Below, piece by piece: positions 17,255 to 28,045 of a stretch of 64,000 bases of DNA. The DNA is from Micromonospora sp. ATCC 39149 (lineage in GTDB: Bacteria > Actinomycetota > Actinomycetes > Mycobacteriales > Micromonosporaceae): positions 1,746,578 through 1,810,577 of the forward strand of contig NZ_GG657738.1 in the NCBI RefSeq assembly GCF_000158815.1, in the 5' to 3' direction. Within the stretch, counting starts at the first letter, position 1. Each line of letters opens with the position of its first letter. Position numbers and translations under genes: made by a program. Below the pieces are notes generated by a model, which did no database searches, had not been told where the DNA came from, and was given only the letters and a program-made list of their open reading frames with translations.

Positions 17255-18728
17255 TCAGGCCAGCGCGAAGAGGACCTTCCGGGTGGTCGGGTCGGCCTCG
17301 ACCAGCCGGACCCGGACCCGCTCGCCCAGGGGCAGCACCCCGGTGCAGCGGGCCCGCACCGGCGGGGCGTCCAGCGCCACCGTTCCGCCGGGCTGCCGGG
17401 CCGGCCTCGGCCGGCCGTTCGGCGGCGCGTCCACGTCGAGCACCGCCGCGTCGAAGGTTTCGCCGACCCGGTGCGCCAGCAGCACCGCCTCGGTCAGCTC
17501 GACGGCGGCCCGGGTGGCCGCGCCGGCCCTCCGGTCGGTCGCGGCCATCACCTGCGGCAGCTTCGGCAGCGCCGCCCGGGCCCAGTCGGGCACCGGCCGG
17601 CCGGCGTGCAGGGCCAGGCAGACCTTCGGTGGCGGTACCGGTCGGGCCAGCCGGGCAAGCGGTGCCGTGACGTGGGCGTACGCGGCAGCGACCCCGCCGT
17701 GCTCCGGCCGGTCGGGCACCGCGCCGTCGAACGCGGCGTACGCGGCCCCGCGCATCAGCTCGGCCGCCTGGTCGACGAAACGCGGCGACCCGGGGCTCCG
17801 AGGCGTCCAGCCCGGCCAGCACCTCACCCAGGCTGACGCCGGCCGGCCAGTCGACGCCCAGCGGGGCGGCGGCGGTGCGCAGCCGGGCCACCGCCTCCGG
17901 CCTCGGCTGCGGCATGGTACGCAGCAGACCGATCCCGCCGGGCCAAGCATGATGTCGGCGGCGGCCATCCCGGGTGAGCAGGGGAGATCTGGGCGTTTGT
18001 GCTCCTCAATCGGGACCCGGGCCACGCAGCATCAGCCGCCAGCCGTCGCCGTCCGGTTCGACGTCCTGCTCGGGCAGCGGCAGGTTGACCGCGCCCCGGC
18101 GCAGGCCGCGCGCGGTGAGCAGGGCACCGAGCTCGGGCAGCAGGGCGATCGGCTCGGGCAGGCGGCCGGCGTCGGCGTCGGCCTGGACGCCGACGTAGTC
18201 CAGCTTGGCGCGGCTGCGTACCAGGGCGCGTTCCAGCGCGACGCCGACCGTGCCGCCGTCAGGGGCGAGATCGATGGTCCACACCACAGCCGCCCGGTCC
18301 TCGCCGGGCAGCAGGCTGGCCGCGCCCTCGCTGAGGGTCTCCGGGTGCAGGGGCACGTTGCCGTCGGGCAGGTACACGGTCTGCCCGCGCCGCCAGGTCT
18401 CCTCCTCCAGCGCGCCGCCGGGGCGCACGTGGGCGGCGACGTCCGCGATGGCGTACCGGACCCGGAAGCCGCCACCGGGGCGGCGGGCGAGGTGCATCGC
18501 CTGGTCGAGATCCCGCGAGGTAGCCGGGTCGACGGTGACGAACGGGACGTCGGTGTGGTCGACGGCGGGCCGGGGCGGCGCGGCGGCCGCCGCCTCGGCC
18601 TCGCGCTGCGCTGCGGGCGGGAACCCCTCGGGCAGTTCCAGCTCGCGGCGCAGCGCGCCGAAGTCGATGCGGGGCGCGAGGACGCGTCGGATCACCACGG
18701 GGTCAATCCTGACAGCGCGACGGTTCAT
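17255..18728 (-). CDS. RNB-domain ribonuclease (RNase II/R type), frame broken by clustered indels
   Basis: Frame-corrected product is about 488 residues. The N-terminal half carries the RNB catalytic motif VTVDPATSRDLDQAMHL, with the metal-binding Asp cluster, then FRVRYAIADVAAHV and VPLHPETLSEGAASLLPGE. The conserved continuation IEEHNAQISLLTGMAAADIM is recognisable only by switching frames: seven single-base insertions between about 17775 and 18012 restore one reading frame. The C-terminal part (FVDQAAELMRGAAYAAFDG to FALA) is intact. Such proteins degrade RNA 3'-5'. ATG 18728 is directly after the histone-like gene. The gene is probably real and the indels a sequence problem. Confidence 0.8.
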
Positions 18729-18752
18729 CCGCTCCCCCGCACGGCGGCAGGG

Positions 18753-19547
18753 TCAGCCGGTGGCCCTCCGGGCGGCGGTGCGGGCGCCGCGCGGCGCGGC
18801 GGCTCGGGCCGCCGCCGTGCGGGCCGGTGCGCTCCTGGCCGTGGTGGCCTTCCGCGCCGTGGTCTTCCGCGCAGCGGGGACCTTCTTCGCGGTGGCCTTC
18901 TTCGCCGCCGCCTTGCGGGCGGTGGTCGACGAGGTGGCCGTGGTCTTCTTCGCCGGGGCCTTCTTCGCCGGGGCCTTCCTGGCGACGGCCGTGCGGGCAC
19001 CGCCGGTGGGCCGGGTCGAGGTGGTCTTCCGGGCGGTGGTCTTCTTCGCCGGGGCCTTCTTCGCCGCCGTGGTAGTCCGCTTCGCCGCCGTCGCCCCGGT
19101 GGTGCTCTTCGCGGCCTTCCTCGCTGGGGCCTTCCTCGTCAAGGCCGTCGCGGCGGTGGTCTTGGCGGCGGTGGTCTTCTTCACGGTGGTCCTCGCGGCG
19201 GTGACCTTCTTCGCGAGGGCCTGCTTCGCGGCGGTGACCTTCTTCGCGGGGGCCTTCTTCGCGGGGGTCCTCGTGGCGGGTGCCTTCTTCGCGGGGGCCT
19301 TGCTGCTGACCGGGGCCTTCTGGGCCGCGATCTTCGTCGCGGCGGTCTTCCTCGCGGCCGCCTTCTTCGCCGGCACCCGGCCGGCCCCGGCTCCGGAGGC
19401 GTTCGGGGATGCCTTGGTCACGGTCGACCGCCGGGTCGCCGAGGTGGCGGCCCGGGTAGTGCCCGTAGCCCGTCCGGCCGCAGCGGTCTTCTTCGCGGTC
19501 GTACGTTTGGCGGCCGGGCGGGTGGTGGCCTTTTGTGCTTCGGCCAT
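18753..19547 (-). CDS. Histone H1-like Lys/Ala-rich nucleoid protein
   Basis: 264 residues, almost entirely Ala, Lys, Thr, Arg and Pro, built from irregular repeats such as KKAPAKK, KKTTA and ARKTT. There is no HU-type N-terminal fold, so it is the stand-alone H1/AlgP-like type expected to bind and compact DNA through its unfolded basic tail. ATG 19547 follows a good ribosome site (GGAGGG on the minus strand); in-frame sequence upstream looks non-coding. The RNB nuclease gene begins 24 bases downstream on the same strand, so the two may be co-transcribed. Repeat number is likely to vary among strains. Confidence 0.8.
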   Translation of the reverse strand: MAEAQKATTRPAAKRTTAKKTAAAGRATGTTRAATSATRRSTVTKASPNASGAGAGRVPAKKAAARKTAATKIAAQKAPVSSKAPAKKAPATRTPAKKAPAKKVTAAKQALAKKVTAARTTVKKTTAAKTTAATALTRKAPARKAAKSTTGATAAKRTTTAAKKAPAKKTTARKTTSTRPTGGARTAVARKAPAKKAPAKKTTATSSTTARKAAAKKATAKKVPAARKTTARKATTARSAPARTAAARAAAPRGARTAARRATG

Positions 19548-19629
19548 CTCGGTTCCCTCCTTGGGGACATGCGCTCGCGTGCCTCCTCTCGGGGCACGGA
19601 GTTCCTCGGCGCGGGCCGTCCCGCGCCGC

Positions 19630-19833
19630 TTATCTGTCCTCCCCGGCCCAACGGGCGTCCTCGGCGTCCCACGCGTCGTTGCGCTCCCGCACCTGCTGCA
19701 GGGCGTTCTCCGCGTCGGCGGCCGAGGCGTACGGCCCGAGCACGTGCCGCGCCGCGCAGACGTCGGCCTCGGTCTCGACCCGGTGGTGTCGCGTGCACCA
19801 GTAGTAGTGCCCACCACTTCCGCTGTCGCTCAT
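19630..19833 (-). CDS. Small conserved hypothetical protein
   Basis: 67 residues, acidic. The sequence has an aromatic/His/Cys-rich start (GGHYYWCTRHHRVE, then DVCAARHVLGPY) and a helical C-terminal half (ADAENALQQVRERNDAWDAE). The Cys-x2-His-His and later Cys-x3-His spacing could bind a metal, but this is not shown. The ATG at 19833 is chosen over a GTG 69 bases upstream whose extension looks unrelated. It lies upstream of the histone-like gene on the same strand. Confidence 0.55.
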   Translation of the reverse strand: MSDSGSGGHYYWCTRHHRVETEADVCAARHVLGPYASAADAENALQQVRERNDAWDAEDARWAGEDR

Positions 19834-20121
19834 GGGATCACTGTGCACCGCACACCGCCCGGCCGCCACCGGTTCAGGCAAACAGTCGCCGATGTCTTCC
19901 ACAGTAGACGCGCTGCCCGGCCGCCGGGCCGAAACGGCGGAACCGCCGGATAAGGCGGTGTGGGTGGAGAGCGGCGGCGACCGGTTGAGGGGGTTCCTGT
20001 CCCCTACCGACCGCCCTGGGACACTTCATATCAGCCTCGCCGCCCTGCTGGAGCGCCTTTGACGGGCGCACGACCGGGACTGCCCGGGACGGGGGCCCGG
20101 GCAGCGCGGCACAATGCCTCG

Positions 20122-20898
20122 GTGGACCCGGAGGTGGAGCGCTACGTGGCGGAGCTGATCGCCACGGCCGGGGACGTGCTCGGCGACGACCTCGTCGGGG
20201 CGTACGCGGCCGGTTCGGTGGCCCTCGGGGCGTACCAACCGGGGCGCAGCGACGTCGACGTGGCGTTGCTGTGCGCGCGGGCCCTGGCGGACGGGCGCAA
20301 GCGGGAGTTGGTCGCCCGGCTGCGGCACGAGGTTCTGCCCTGCCCCGCACGCGGGCTGGAACTGGTCGTCTACCACCACGAGGTGGCCCGGTCGGGCACC
20401 CCGGAGCCGGGATTCGAGGTGGAGCTGAACACCGGTGCGGGGATGCCGTCGCGGGTGACCTGGTCCGGCGACGAGCGGCCGGCCTCCGACGGCCGGTTCT
20501 GGTACGGGCTGGACCGCAGCATCCTGCACTCCTGCGGGCTGACCCTGGCCGGGCCGCCGGCCGGCGAGGCGTTCGCCGACATGACGCCGGCCGATCTGCG
20601 CCGGCTGTTGGTGGACGCGCTGACGTGGTGGCTGGCGCTGCCGACCCCGCCCGGGGACGAGCCGGCGGCAGGCACCGAGGACGCGGTGCTCGGCGCCTGC
20701 CGCGCGCTGGTGCGCTGCCGCGACGGGATCTGGCTGCCCAAGGTAGCAGCGGGGCGGCGGGTGATCGGGTGGGGGCATCCGGCGTCGGGCCTGATCGAGC
20801 GGGCGATCGCGGCCCGGCACGGTGGTCCGCCACCCGGTGGCCGAACGGCCCGCGCGTTCCAGCAGGGTGCGCGTGATGGGATTCGCGCGATGCTATGA
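20122..20898 (+). CDS. Nucleotidyltransferase-domain protein (AadA-like)
   Basis: 258 residues. The N-terminal half has the polymerase-beta-type nucleotidyltransferase motif AGSVALGAYQPGRSDVDVALL, with the Gly-Ser pair and D-x-D metal ligands, followed by LELVVYHHEVA. The C-terminal helical region resembles the DUF4111 domain found in aminoglycoside adenylyltransferases (for example ADLRRLLVDALTWWL). It may adenylylate a small molecule or an aminoglycoside, but resistance is not demonstrated. Start GTG 20122 is chosen because similarity begins there. The ~290 bases upstream hold no gene that I can support. Confidence 0.75.
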   Translation: MDPEVERYVAELIATAGDVLGDDLVGAYAAGSVALGAYQPGRSDVDVALLCARALADGRKRELVARLRHEVLPCPARGLELVVYHHEVARSGTPEPGFEVELNTGAGMPSRVTWSGDERPASDGRFWYGLDRSILHSCGLTLAGPPAGEAFADMTPADLRRLLVDALTWWLALPTPPGDEPAAGTEDAVLGACRALVRCRDGIWLPKVAAGRRVIGWGHPASGLIERAIAARHGGPPPGGRTARAFQQGARDGIRAML

Positions 20899-21004
20899 CC
20901 TATTCGATATATAGCCGCTTGTAGATCACTGGATAGCCTGTCATCACGATCTCAGACCGCGTAAGTCCAGCTCCCGCGCGGTCGACGACAGAGGAGACCG
21001 ATAG

Positions 21005-22231
<1,227 letters not shown>

Positions 22232-22245
22232 TTCCCCACCTCCGA

Positions 22246-22283
22246 GTGCGGCCCCGGAGCGCCCGATCGCTCCGGGGCCGCAC
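22246..22283 (+). terminator. Hairpin after the subtilase gene
   Basis: Perfect 16-bp stem (GTGCGGCCCCGGAGCG / CGCTCCGGGGCCGCAC) with a 6-nt loop, 14 bases after the stop. Confidence 0.85.
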
Positions 22284-22536
22284 CACGTCCGGGGTCAGGC
22301 CGCGACGGCCCGGGGCCAGGCGGTGAGGTGCCCGGAATCAGGGCCGTGACGCCTCCGGTCGCCACGGCCGGCGCGGCCACCATCACCCGCCAGGCAGCCC
22401 CGGGACACTTTCCGGAACAGGACCCGTAGCGTGCAATAATTCGTTAAAACAGCCGTAACCGGCACCCCCGGTCGGGAGTTCTACCGTGTGTTAGCACGCG
22501 GCCACGCGTGGACGTGTACCGGCCTGGGGGTGAGCG

Positions 22537-23157
22537 GTGCAGCGCAGACTCGTCGCCGGCTCCCTCGCCCCGTTGCTCGTCTGCGCGCTCCTGCTGCACA
22601 TCGGCCTCGCCTGCCGCGCCCCGTTCGACGCCGCCGCCCTAAACACCGTCGCGCCCATCGGGCCCGTTGGGCCCGTCGCGACCACCCGGCCCGCCCTGCC
22701 GACGCCGGCCGCCGCGCCCACCATTGCGATCGGGCCGATTGCGGACGCCGAGTCCAGCTCTACCGCCGGGCCGATGGTGACCGGGTCCACCGCTAGAGGG
22801 TCCACCGTGACCCTTCGGGCCAGCGTGACCGACGGTCCCGACCCGGCGGCCCAGGGCCGCGCGGCGTCGCGGGCCGGGCGGGTCACCCTGGAGGCGTACC
22901 GCCTGGTGACCACGCTCGCCGCACGCACCGGCCAGTCACCGGACCCCACCGTCGTGACCCGCTTCGACGGCAAGGCGTGCGGGTCGGTCACTCGCTTTGG
23001 CCGGGGCAACCAGAGCACCGACCGCCGTGACCCCGGGCCGCAGGCATCGTCGGCCCTGCCCGACGCCACCGTCCACCGGGACAACACCGCCGACGGACGC
23101 CCCGTCACCGCCGACGCCGGCCCCGACCCGATCCGGCTGAGCGTCCTGCGCTGCTGA
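22537..23157 (+). CDS. Hypothetical exported protein
   Basis: 206 residues from a GTG start. The N terminus is a plausible signal peptide with hydrophobic core LAPLLVCALLLHIGLAC; the Cys at its end could be a lipid anchor although the lipobox is imperfect. The rest is Pro/Ala/Thr-rich and probably disordered. No family was recognised and codon use in the second half is less biased than in neighbours, so the exact start or even the reality of the gene is uncertain. The AT-rich stretch at 22430-22460 upstream could hold its promoter. Confidence 0.45.
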   Translation: MQRRLVAGSLAPLLVCALLLHIGLACRAPFDAAALNTVAPIGPVGPVATTRPALPTPAAAPTIAIGPIADAESSSTAGPMVTGSTARGSTVTLRASVTDGPDPAAQGRAASRAGRVTLEAYRLVTTLAARTGQSPDPTVVTRFDGKACGSVTRFGRGNQSTDRRDPGPQASSALPDATVHRDNTADGRPVTADAGPDPIRLSVLRC

Positions 23158-23395
23158 CCGGCGCGAGCGGGATCCCGGCCGCCCGGTGACGCGGGCGGCG
23201 TACGGCGACGGGTGACGACGACGTCCCCGGGCCCGTCGGGCACTCCCCGCAAACGCGACGACCACGCGCGTCACCCGCCGGCCGCCCGCGCCGCCGACAC
23301 CCGTACCCCCGGCTGGGCCGGCGGTACGACCAGCCGGCGGCTGGCGGCGGGGGCCAACCCGTTGCCCGCTCACCCCGCATTCCCGGATGTGAACC

Positions 23396-24904
23396 ATGTC
23401 GCCTTCCGCCCTGCCCTGGCGCACGCTGCGCGCCGACCTGTCCGCCTCCATCGTCGTCTTCCTCGTCGCCCTGCCGCTCTGCGTGGGCATCGCCGTCGCC
23501 TCCGGCGTGCCAGCCGAACTCGGCCTGGTCACCGGCATCGTGGGCGGCATCGTCGTGGGATGCATGCCGGGCAGCAGCATTCAGGTCAGCGGCCCCGCCG
23601 CCGGCCTGACGGTGCTGGTCGCCGAGGCGGTGGACCGCTACGGCCTCGCCGGCCTCGGCACGATCGTCTTGGTCGCCGGGCTGCTCCAGGTCGGCCTGGG
23701 GCTGCTGCGGCTCGGCCGTTGGTTCCGCGCCATCACCGTGTCGGTGGTGCAGGGCATGCTCGCCGGCATCGGTCTGCTGCTGATCGCCGGGCAGCTCTAC
23801 GTCATGGCCGGTGCCGCCGCGCCGCACTCCGGGCCGGGAAAGTTCACCGGCCTGCCGGGGCTGGTGAGCGAGGTCGCCACGTCAACCTCGGCACTGATCT
23901 CGCTCGTCGTGGGCGGAGCGACCATCGCCGTGATGGTGTTCTGGGACAGCCTGCCCGGCCGGCTGCGGACGGTCCCCGGCGCGCTCGTCGCCGTCGTGGC
24001 GGCGGCCGCAGTGACCGCCGCGCTCGGGCTGCCCGTCGACACCATCGAGGTCGAGGGACTGCTCGCGGCGATACAGCCGTCCCTCGGGCACTGGGGCACC
24101 CTCACGGACCTCGGCGTACTCGCCACCATCGCCACGTTCACCCTGGTCGCCTCGGCGGAGAGCCTGTTCAGCGCGGCGGCCGTCGACCGGCTGCACCAGG
24201 GCCCCCGCACCGACTTCGACAAGGAACTCGTGGCGCAGGGCACCGGAAACGCGATCTGTGGCCTGCTCGGCGCCCTGCCGATGACCGCCGTCATAGTCCG
24301 CAGCTCCGCCAACGTGCGGGCCGGGGCGCGGACGAAGGCATCCCGGGTGCTGCACGGGCTGTGGCTGCTGCTGTTCGCTGCCGCCGCGCCCGGCCTGATC
24401 GGGCTGATCCCGCTGCCCGCGCTCGCCGCCGTTCTCATCCACGCCGGGGTCAAGCTGCTGCCGCTGCGGGCGATGCCGCAGCTGTGGCGGGAACACCGGG
24501 GCGAGGCGGTGGTGCTGGCGGTGACCGCCCTGGGCATCCTCACCACCGACATGTTCACCGGCGTGCTCGTCGGCCTCGGCCTGGCCGTGTTGAAGACCGC
24601 GTGGGAGACGTCGCACATCCGGCTCACCGTGCGCGACGCCGACCCGGGCCCGATCGAGGTCGCGATCACCGGTAACGCCACCTTCCTGCGGCTGCCCACC
24701 ATCCTCACCACGCTGAACGACCTGCCCGCGGACCGCACCGTACGGCTGGACCTGGGCGGGCTGCGGCACGTCGACCACGCCTGCCGGACCGCGCTGGACA
24801 CCTGGATCGAGACGCACAACGGCAACGCGGGCGTGTCGGTGCACGTCGTGGCCCCGCGCCCGGCGGAGGACGACCGCCCCCACACGGTCGACGCCACGGA
24901 GTAA
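23396..24904 (+). CDS. SulP family inorganic anion transporter
   Basis: 502 residues with 10-12 membrane helices and a C-terminal STAS domain from about residue 410 (GPIEVAITGNATFLRLPTI, VRLDLGGLRHVDHACRTAL). The N terminus ADLSASIVVFLVALPLCVGIA and QVSGPAAGLTVLV are hallmarks of the SulP/SLC26 family. Bacterial members move sulfate, bicarbonate or dicarboxylates; members of this length with the LPLCVGIA type start are often annotated as bicarbonate or sulfate carriers, but the substrate cannot be read from sequence. No linked carbonic anhydrase is present. The gene ends before a strong hairpin. Confidence 0.9.
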   Translation: MSPSALPWRTLRADLSASIVVFLVALPLCVGIAVASGVPAELGLVTGIVGGIVVGCMPGSSIQVSGPAAGLTVLVAEAVDRYGLAGLGTIVLVAGLLQVGLGLLRLGRWFRAITVSVVQGMLAGIGLLLIAGQLYVMAGAAAPHSGPGKFTGLPGLVSEVATSTSALISLVVGGATIAVMVFWDSLPGRLRTVPGALVAVVAAAAVTAALGLPVDTIEVEGLLAAIQPSLGHWGTLTDLGVLATIATFTLVASAESLFSAAAVDRLHQGPRTDFDKELVAQGTGNAICGLLGALPMTAVIVRSSANVRAGARTKASRVLHGLWLLLFAAAAPGLIGLIPLPALAAVLIHAGVKLLPLRAMPQLWREHRGEAVVLAVTALGILTTDMFTGVLVGLGLAVLKTAWETSHIRLTVRDADPGPIEVAITGNATFLRLPTILTTLNDLPADRTVRLDLGGLRHVDHACRTALDTWIETHNGNAGVSVHVVAPRPAEDDRPHTVDATE

Positions 24905-24940
24905 CGCGCCGCGCCTGGCCAGGGGTCGGGTTCGGCCCGT

Positions 24941-24994
24941 GTCGGCGTGGACCCGGCGGTAGTACGGCTCCGCCACCGACGGGTCCACGCCGGC
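24941..24994 (+). terminator. Hairpin after the SulP gene
   Basis: 15-bp stem (GTCGGCGTGGACCCG with CGGGTCCACGCCGGC, one G-U pair), loop containing a further small GGCGG/CCGCC stem. Confidence 0.7.
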
Positions 24995-25012
24995 ATCAAC
25001 TAGGTTGGCCCG

Positions 25013-25936
25013 GTGGCGACGAGGACGGGGTCCGCGCACCGGAGTGCTCGCATCGGGCTGCTCCAGGTGTGCGCGGCGGGCGTCCTGTGGGGCACCGGTG
25101 GGCTGGTGGTCACCGTGCTGCACAGCCGCGACGGCCTCGGGGCGATGACGGTCAGCGCATGGCGTACGGCGCTGGCCGCCGTCGCCCTGGTCGCTTTCGC
25201 CGTGGTGACCCGCCGGTCGGGTGTCGTGCTCGCGACGATGCGCACCCACCCGGTGCTGGCCGTTCTGGTCGGTTGCGGCACCGCCCTGTACCAGGGCCTG
25301 TACTTCGGCTCCGTCCTGCTGGTCGGCGTGAGCGTCGCGACCGTCGTCTCGCTCGGACTGGCACCGATCCTGGCCGCCGTCTGGGAGCACGCCGCTGCCC
25401 GGTCCCGGCCGTCGATGCGGCAGGCGGGTGTGCTGGCGGCTGCACTTGCCGGACTCGTGTTGATCAGCGCGACCGCGGGACACGGCTCACCGGCGCCCGG
25501 CAACCGGCCGGGCCTCGGGCTCGTCCTCGCCGTCGCGTCCGGGGCGACGTACGCCGCGACGACCGTGCTGGGGCACACCCTGGCCCAGCGGGTCGACTCC
25601 GTGGCCCTGACCACGTGCGCCACCGCCGCCGGGGCGCTGGCACTGCTGCCCTTCCTGGGCGTCGCCGCCACGGCGGGCGAACCGGTGCTCCCGACCGACC
25701 CCGCCTCGCTCGCCCTGCTGGGGTACCTGGGGGTCGCGACGATGGCGCTGGCGTACGGCCTGCTCTACGCCGGGCTGCGGACAACGTCCGGATCGGCCGC
25801 CACGGTGGCCACCCTCGTCGAACCGCTCTCCGCCGTCCTCCTCGCGGCGCTGCTCCTGGGCGAGCGCCTCACCGCGCCCGCGCTGCTCGGCGGCGCGCTG
25901 ATCCTGGCAGCGGTCGTCGCCCTCCACCGAAGATGA
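25013..25936 (+). CDS. EamA family (DMT) membrane transporter
   Basis: 307 residues, ten membrane helices in two EamA repeats (each about 130 residues; first begins LLQVCAAGVLWGTGGLV, second GLGLVLAVASGATYAATTVLG). The family exports or imports amino acids, drugs or metabolites; the substrate is unknown. Start GTG 25013. The TGA stop overlaps the ATG of the HAD hydrolase gene (ATGA), indicating translational coupling with that gene. Confidence 0.88.
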   Translation: MATRTGSAHRSARIGLLQVCAAGVLWGTGGLVVTVLHSRDGLGAMTVSAWRTALAAVALVAFAVVTRRSGVVLATMRTHPVLAVLVGCGTALYQGLYFGSVLLVGVSVATVVSLGLAPILAAVWEHAAARSRPSMRQAGVLAAALAGLVLISATAGHGSPAPGNRPGLGLVLAVASGATYAATTVLGHTLAQRVDSVALTTCATAAGALALLPFLGVAATAGEPVLPTDPASLALLGYLGVATMALAYGLLYAGLRTTSGSAATVATLVEPLSAVLLAALLLGERLTAPALLGGALILAAVVALHRR

Positions 25937-26598
25937 TCGACCGTGCCCGCGTGATCCTGCTCGACTTCGACGGCCCGGTGTGCGGCATCTTCGCCCGACA
26001 CCCCGCGTCGACCGTCGCCCACGAGTTGCGTCGGCTGCTCGTCGACCAGGCCGTGACCCTGCCGCCCTACGTCCTGACCGAACACGACCCGCTCGCCGTG
26101 CTGCGCTTCACCGCTACCATCGGCCGCCCCGCCGTCGTCCGCCTGATCGACCAGGCGATGACCCGCGAGGAAGTCACCGCAGCCCGCACCGCCGAACCGA
26201 CGCCGTACGGCCGGGAGGTCATCGTTGCCGCCCAGCAGACCGGCCGCCGGGTCGCCGTGGTGTCGAACAACTCGGCCGAGTCCGTCCGCGCCTACCTGAG
26301 CGCCCGCCGGCTCACCGCGTACGTACACCCGGTCATCGGCCGACCCGAGGCCGCCCCCGAGCGGATGAAGCCGGACCCGTTTTCGGTGCTGGCTGCCGTG
26401 CGGGAGTTGGGCGCCGAACCGGCGGAATGCGTCCTAGTCGGCGACTCGGTCAGCGACATCGAGGCCGCCCACGCCGCCGGAGTCTCCGCCATCGGGTACG
26501 CCAACAAGCCCGGCAAGCGCGAACGGCTCGCCGCTGCGGACGCCGTCATCGACAGCATGGCGGAACTGGTGACCGCCCTCACCGTCGACGAGCGGTAG
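25933..26598 (+). CDS. HAD-superfamily phosphatase-like hydrolase
   Basis: 221 residues. HAD motifs are in order: motif I ILLDFDGPVCGIF with the nucleophile Asp, motif II VVSNNS, motif III Lys in MKPDPF, and motif IV LVGDSVSDIEAAHAAG. A helical cap lies between motifs I and II (subfamily IA type). It probably dephosphorylates a small phosphorylated metabolite, possibly linked to what its co-translated EamA partner transports. ATG 25933 overlaps the upstream stop by four bases. The 3' end is eight bases from the end of rnpB on the opposite strand. Confidence 0.88.
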   Translation: MIDRARVILLDFDGPVCGIFARHPASTVAHELRRLLVDQAVTLPPYVLTEHDPLAVLRFTATIGRPAVVRLIDQAMTREEVTAARTAEPTPYGREVIVAAQQTGRRVAVVSNNSAESVRAYLSARRLTAYVHPVIGRPEAAPERMKPDPFSVLAAVRELGAEPAECVLVGDSVSDIEAAHAAGVSAIGYANKPGKRERLAAADAVIDSMAELVTALTVDER

Positions 26599-26605
26599 CA
26601 GGTGG

Positions 26606-27033
<428 letters not shown>

Positions 27034-27200
27034 GCTCTCATCCTAACGACGCCCGGACGCGGGTTATTGCACCCCCTCGGATGCGGCACGACGTGCCCTC
27101 GCCGCGCTCCGAGGCCGCGAGAAGCCGTCCGTCGGCCCGGTCGAGCGGCCGATGTAGGTGGCGTGGCCGCGCGGGGTGGGGCGTACTAGCCTCGGGGATC

Positions 27201-27962
27201 ATGGAGCTCTCCGACGCAGCGCTGCTGGTCACCGCCGGTCTCGCCGCGGGGACGGTGAACGCGGTGGCGGGGGGCGGCTCGTTGATCACCTTTCCGACGC
27301 TCATCGCGGTCGGCCTGCCGCCCGTGCCGGCGAACGTGACCAACTCCGTGTCGGTCTTCCCCGGCTACGTCGCGAGCGTGGCGGGCAGTCGGCGGGACCT
27401 GCCACGCGGGCGGACGCTGTGGGCACTGCTGCCGACCACCGTCGTCGGCACGGTCGTCGGTTGCCTGCTGCTGCTGGCCACGCCGGCGCGGGCGTTCGAA
27501 CTGGTGGTGCCGTTCCTGGTGCTCGGGGCGACCGCCGTGCTGGCGTTCCAGGATCCGCTGCGCCGCCTCGTCGGGCACCCGGCGGACCTGGCGCCGCGCC
27601 GTCGTACCGTCACGGTGCAGGCCACGGTCGCGGTCGGCGCGGTGTACGGAGGCTATTTCGGCGCGGCCCTCGGGGTGATGCTGGTGGCCGGCCTGGCGTT
27701 GGTGCTGGACGCGACGCTGGCCCGGGTGTCGGCGATCAAGAACGTGCTCTCGGCGGTGGTCGGGCTGACCACGTTGGTGATCTTCGCCGCGTTCGGGCCG
27801 GTTAACTGGGCGGGCGTCGCGGTGGTCGCCCCGGCGACCCTGGTCGGGGGGTACGCGGGTGCGCGGCTGGTCCGCCGGCTGCCGCCGGTGGTGCTGAAGA
27901 TGCTGATCGTGGTGTTCGGCGCGGTCATCGGGTTCTACCTGCTGTACCGGGCGTTCCGCTGA
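27201..27962 (+). CDS. TSUP family (TauE/SafE-like) membrane permease
   Basis: 253 residues, eight membrane helices. The N-terminal AAGTVNAVAGGGSLITFPTL is the TSUP signature, repeated in weaker form in the second half (GGYFGAALGVMLV). The family is thought to export sulfite, sulfonates or other organic anions; the substrate is unknown. ATG 27201 begins the conserved region. It diverges from rnpB, with the rnpB promoter presumably in the 27040-27200 interval, and ends before a hairpin. Confidence 0.88.
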   Translation: MELSDAALLVTAGLAAGTVNAVAGGGSLITFPTLIAVGLPPVPANVTNSVSVFPGYVASVAGSRRDLPRGRTLWALLPTTVVGTVVGCLLLLATPARAFELVVPFLVLGATAVLAFQDPLRRLVGHPADLAPRRRTVTVQATVAVGAVYGGYFGAALGVMLVAGLALVLDATLARVSAIKNVLSAVVGLTTLVIFAAFGPVNWAGVAVVAPATLVGGYAGARLVRRLPPVVLKMLIVVFGAVIGFYLLYRAFR

Positions 27963-27990
27963 CCGATCCGGCCCGCGGCGCGCGTGGGCA

Positions 27991-28040
27991 CGCAAGGGCC
28001 CCCTGGACGGCGCGGCACGTCGCCAGGGGGCCGTTTCGCG
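27991..28040. terminator. Hairpin between TSUP and symporter genes
   Basis: Stem GGCCCCCTGG (27997-28006) with CCAGGGGGCC (28023-28032) between two converging genes; flanking CGCAA/TTTCGCG adds a partial outer stem. The AAGGGCCCC core resembles the intergenic repeat family but the rest does not. Confidence 0.7.
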
Positions 28041-28045
28041 TGCGC

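Noticed and set aside
18800..19520. Possible tandem-repeat or CRISPR-like array
   Set aside because: The periodicity comes from KKAPAKK-type codons within the H1-like gene; there are no regular spacers.
17109..19907. Long plus-strand open frame of about 932 codons opposite the RNB and H1-like genes
   Set aside because: It is a repetitive mirror of the Lys/Ala-rich gene and of npdG/rnb, with no ribosome site or domain.
20122..20898. Aminoglycoside resistance gene
   Set aside because: Only the nucleotidyltransferase fold is visible; sequence alone does not show resistance.
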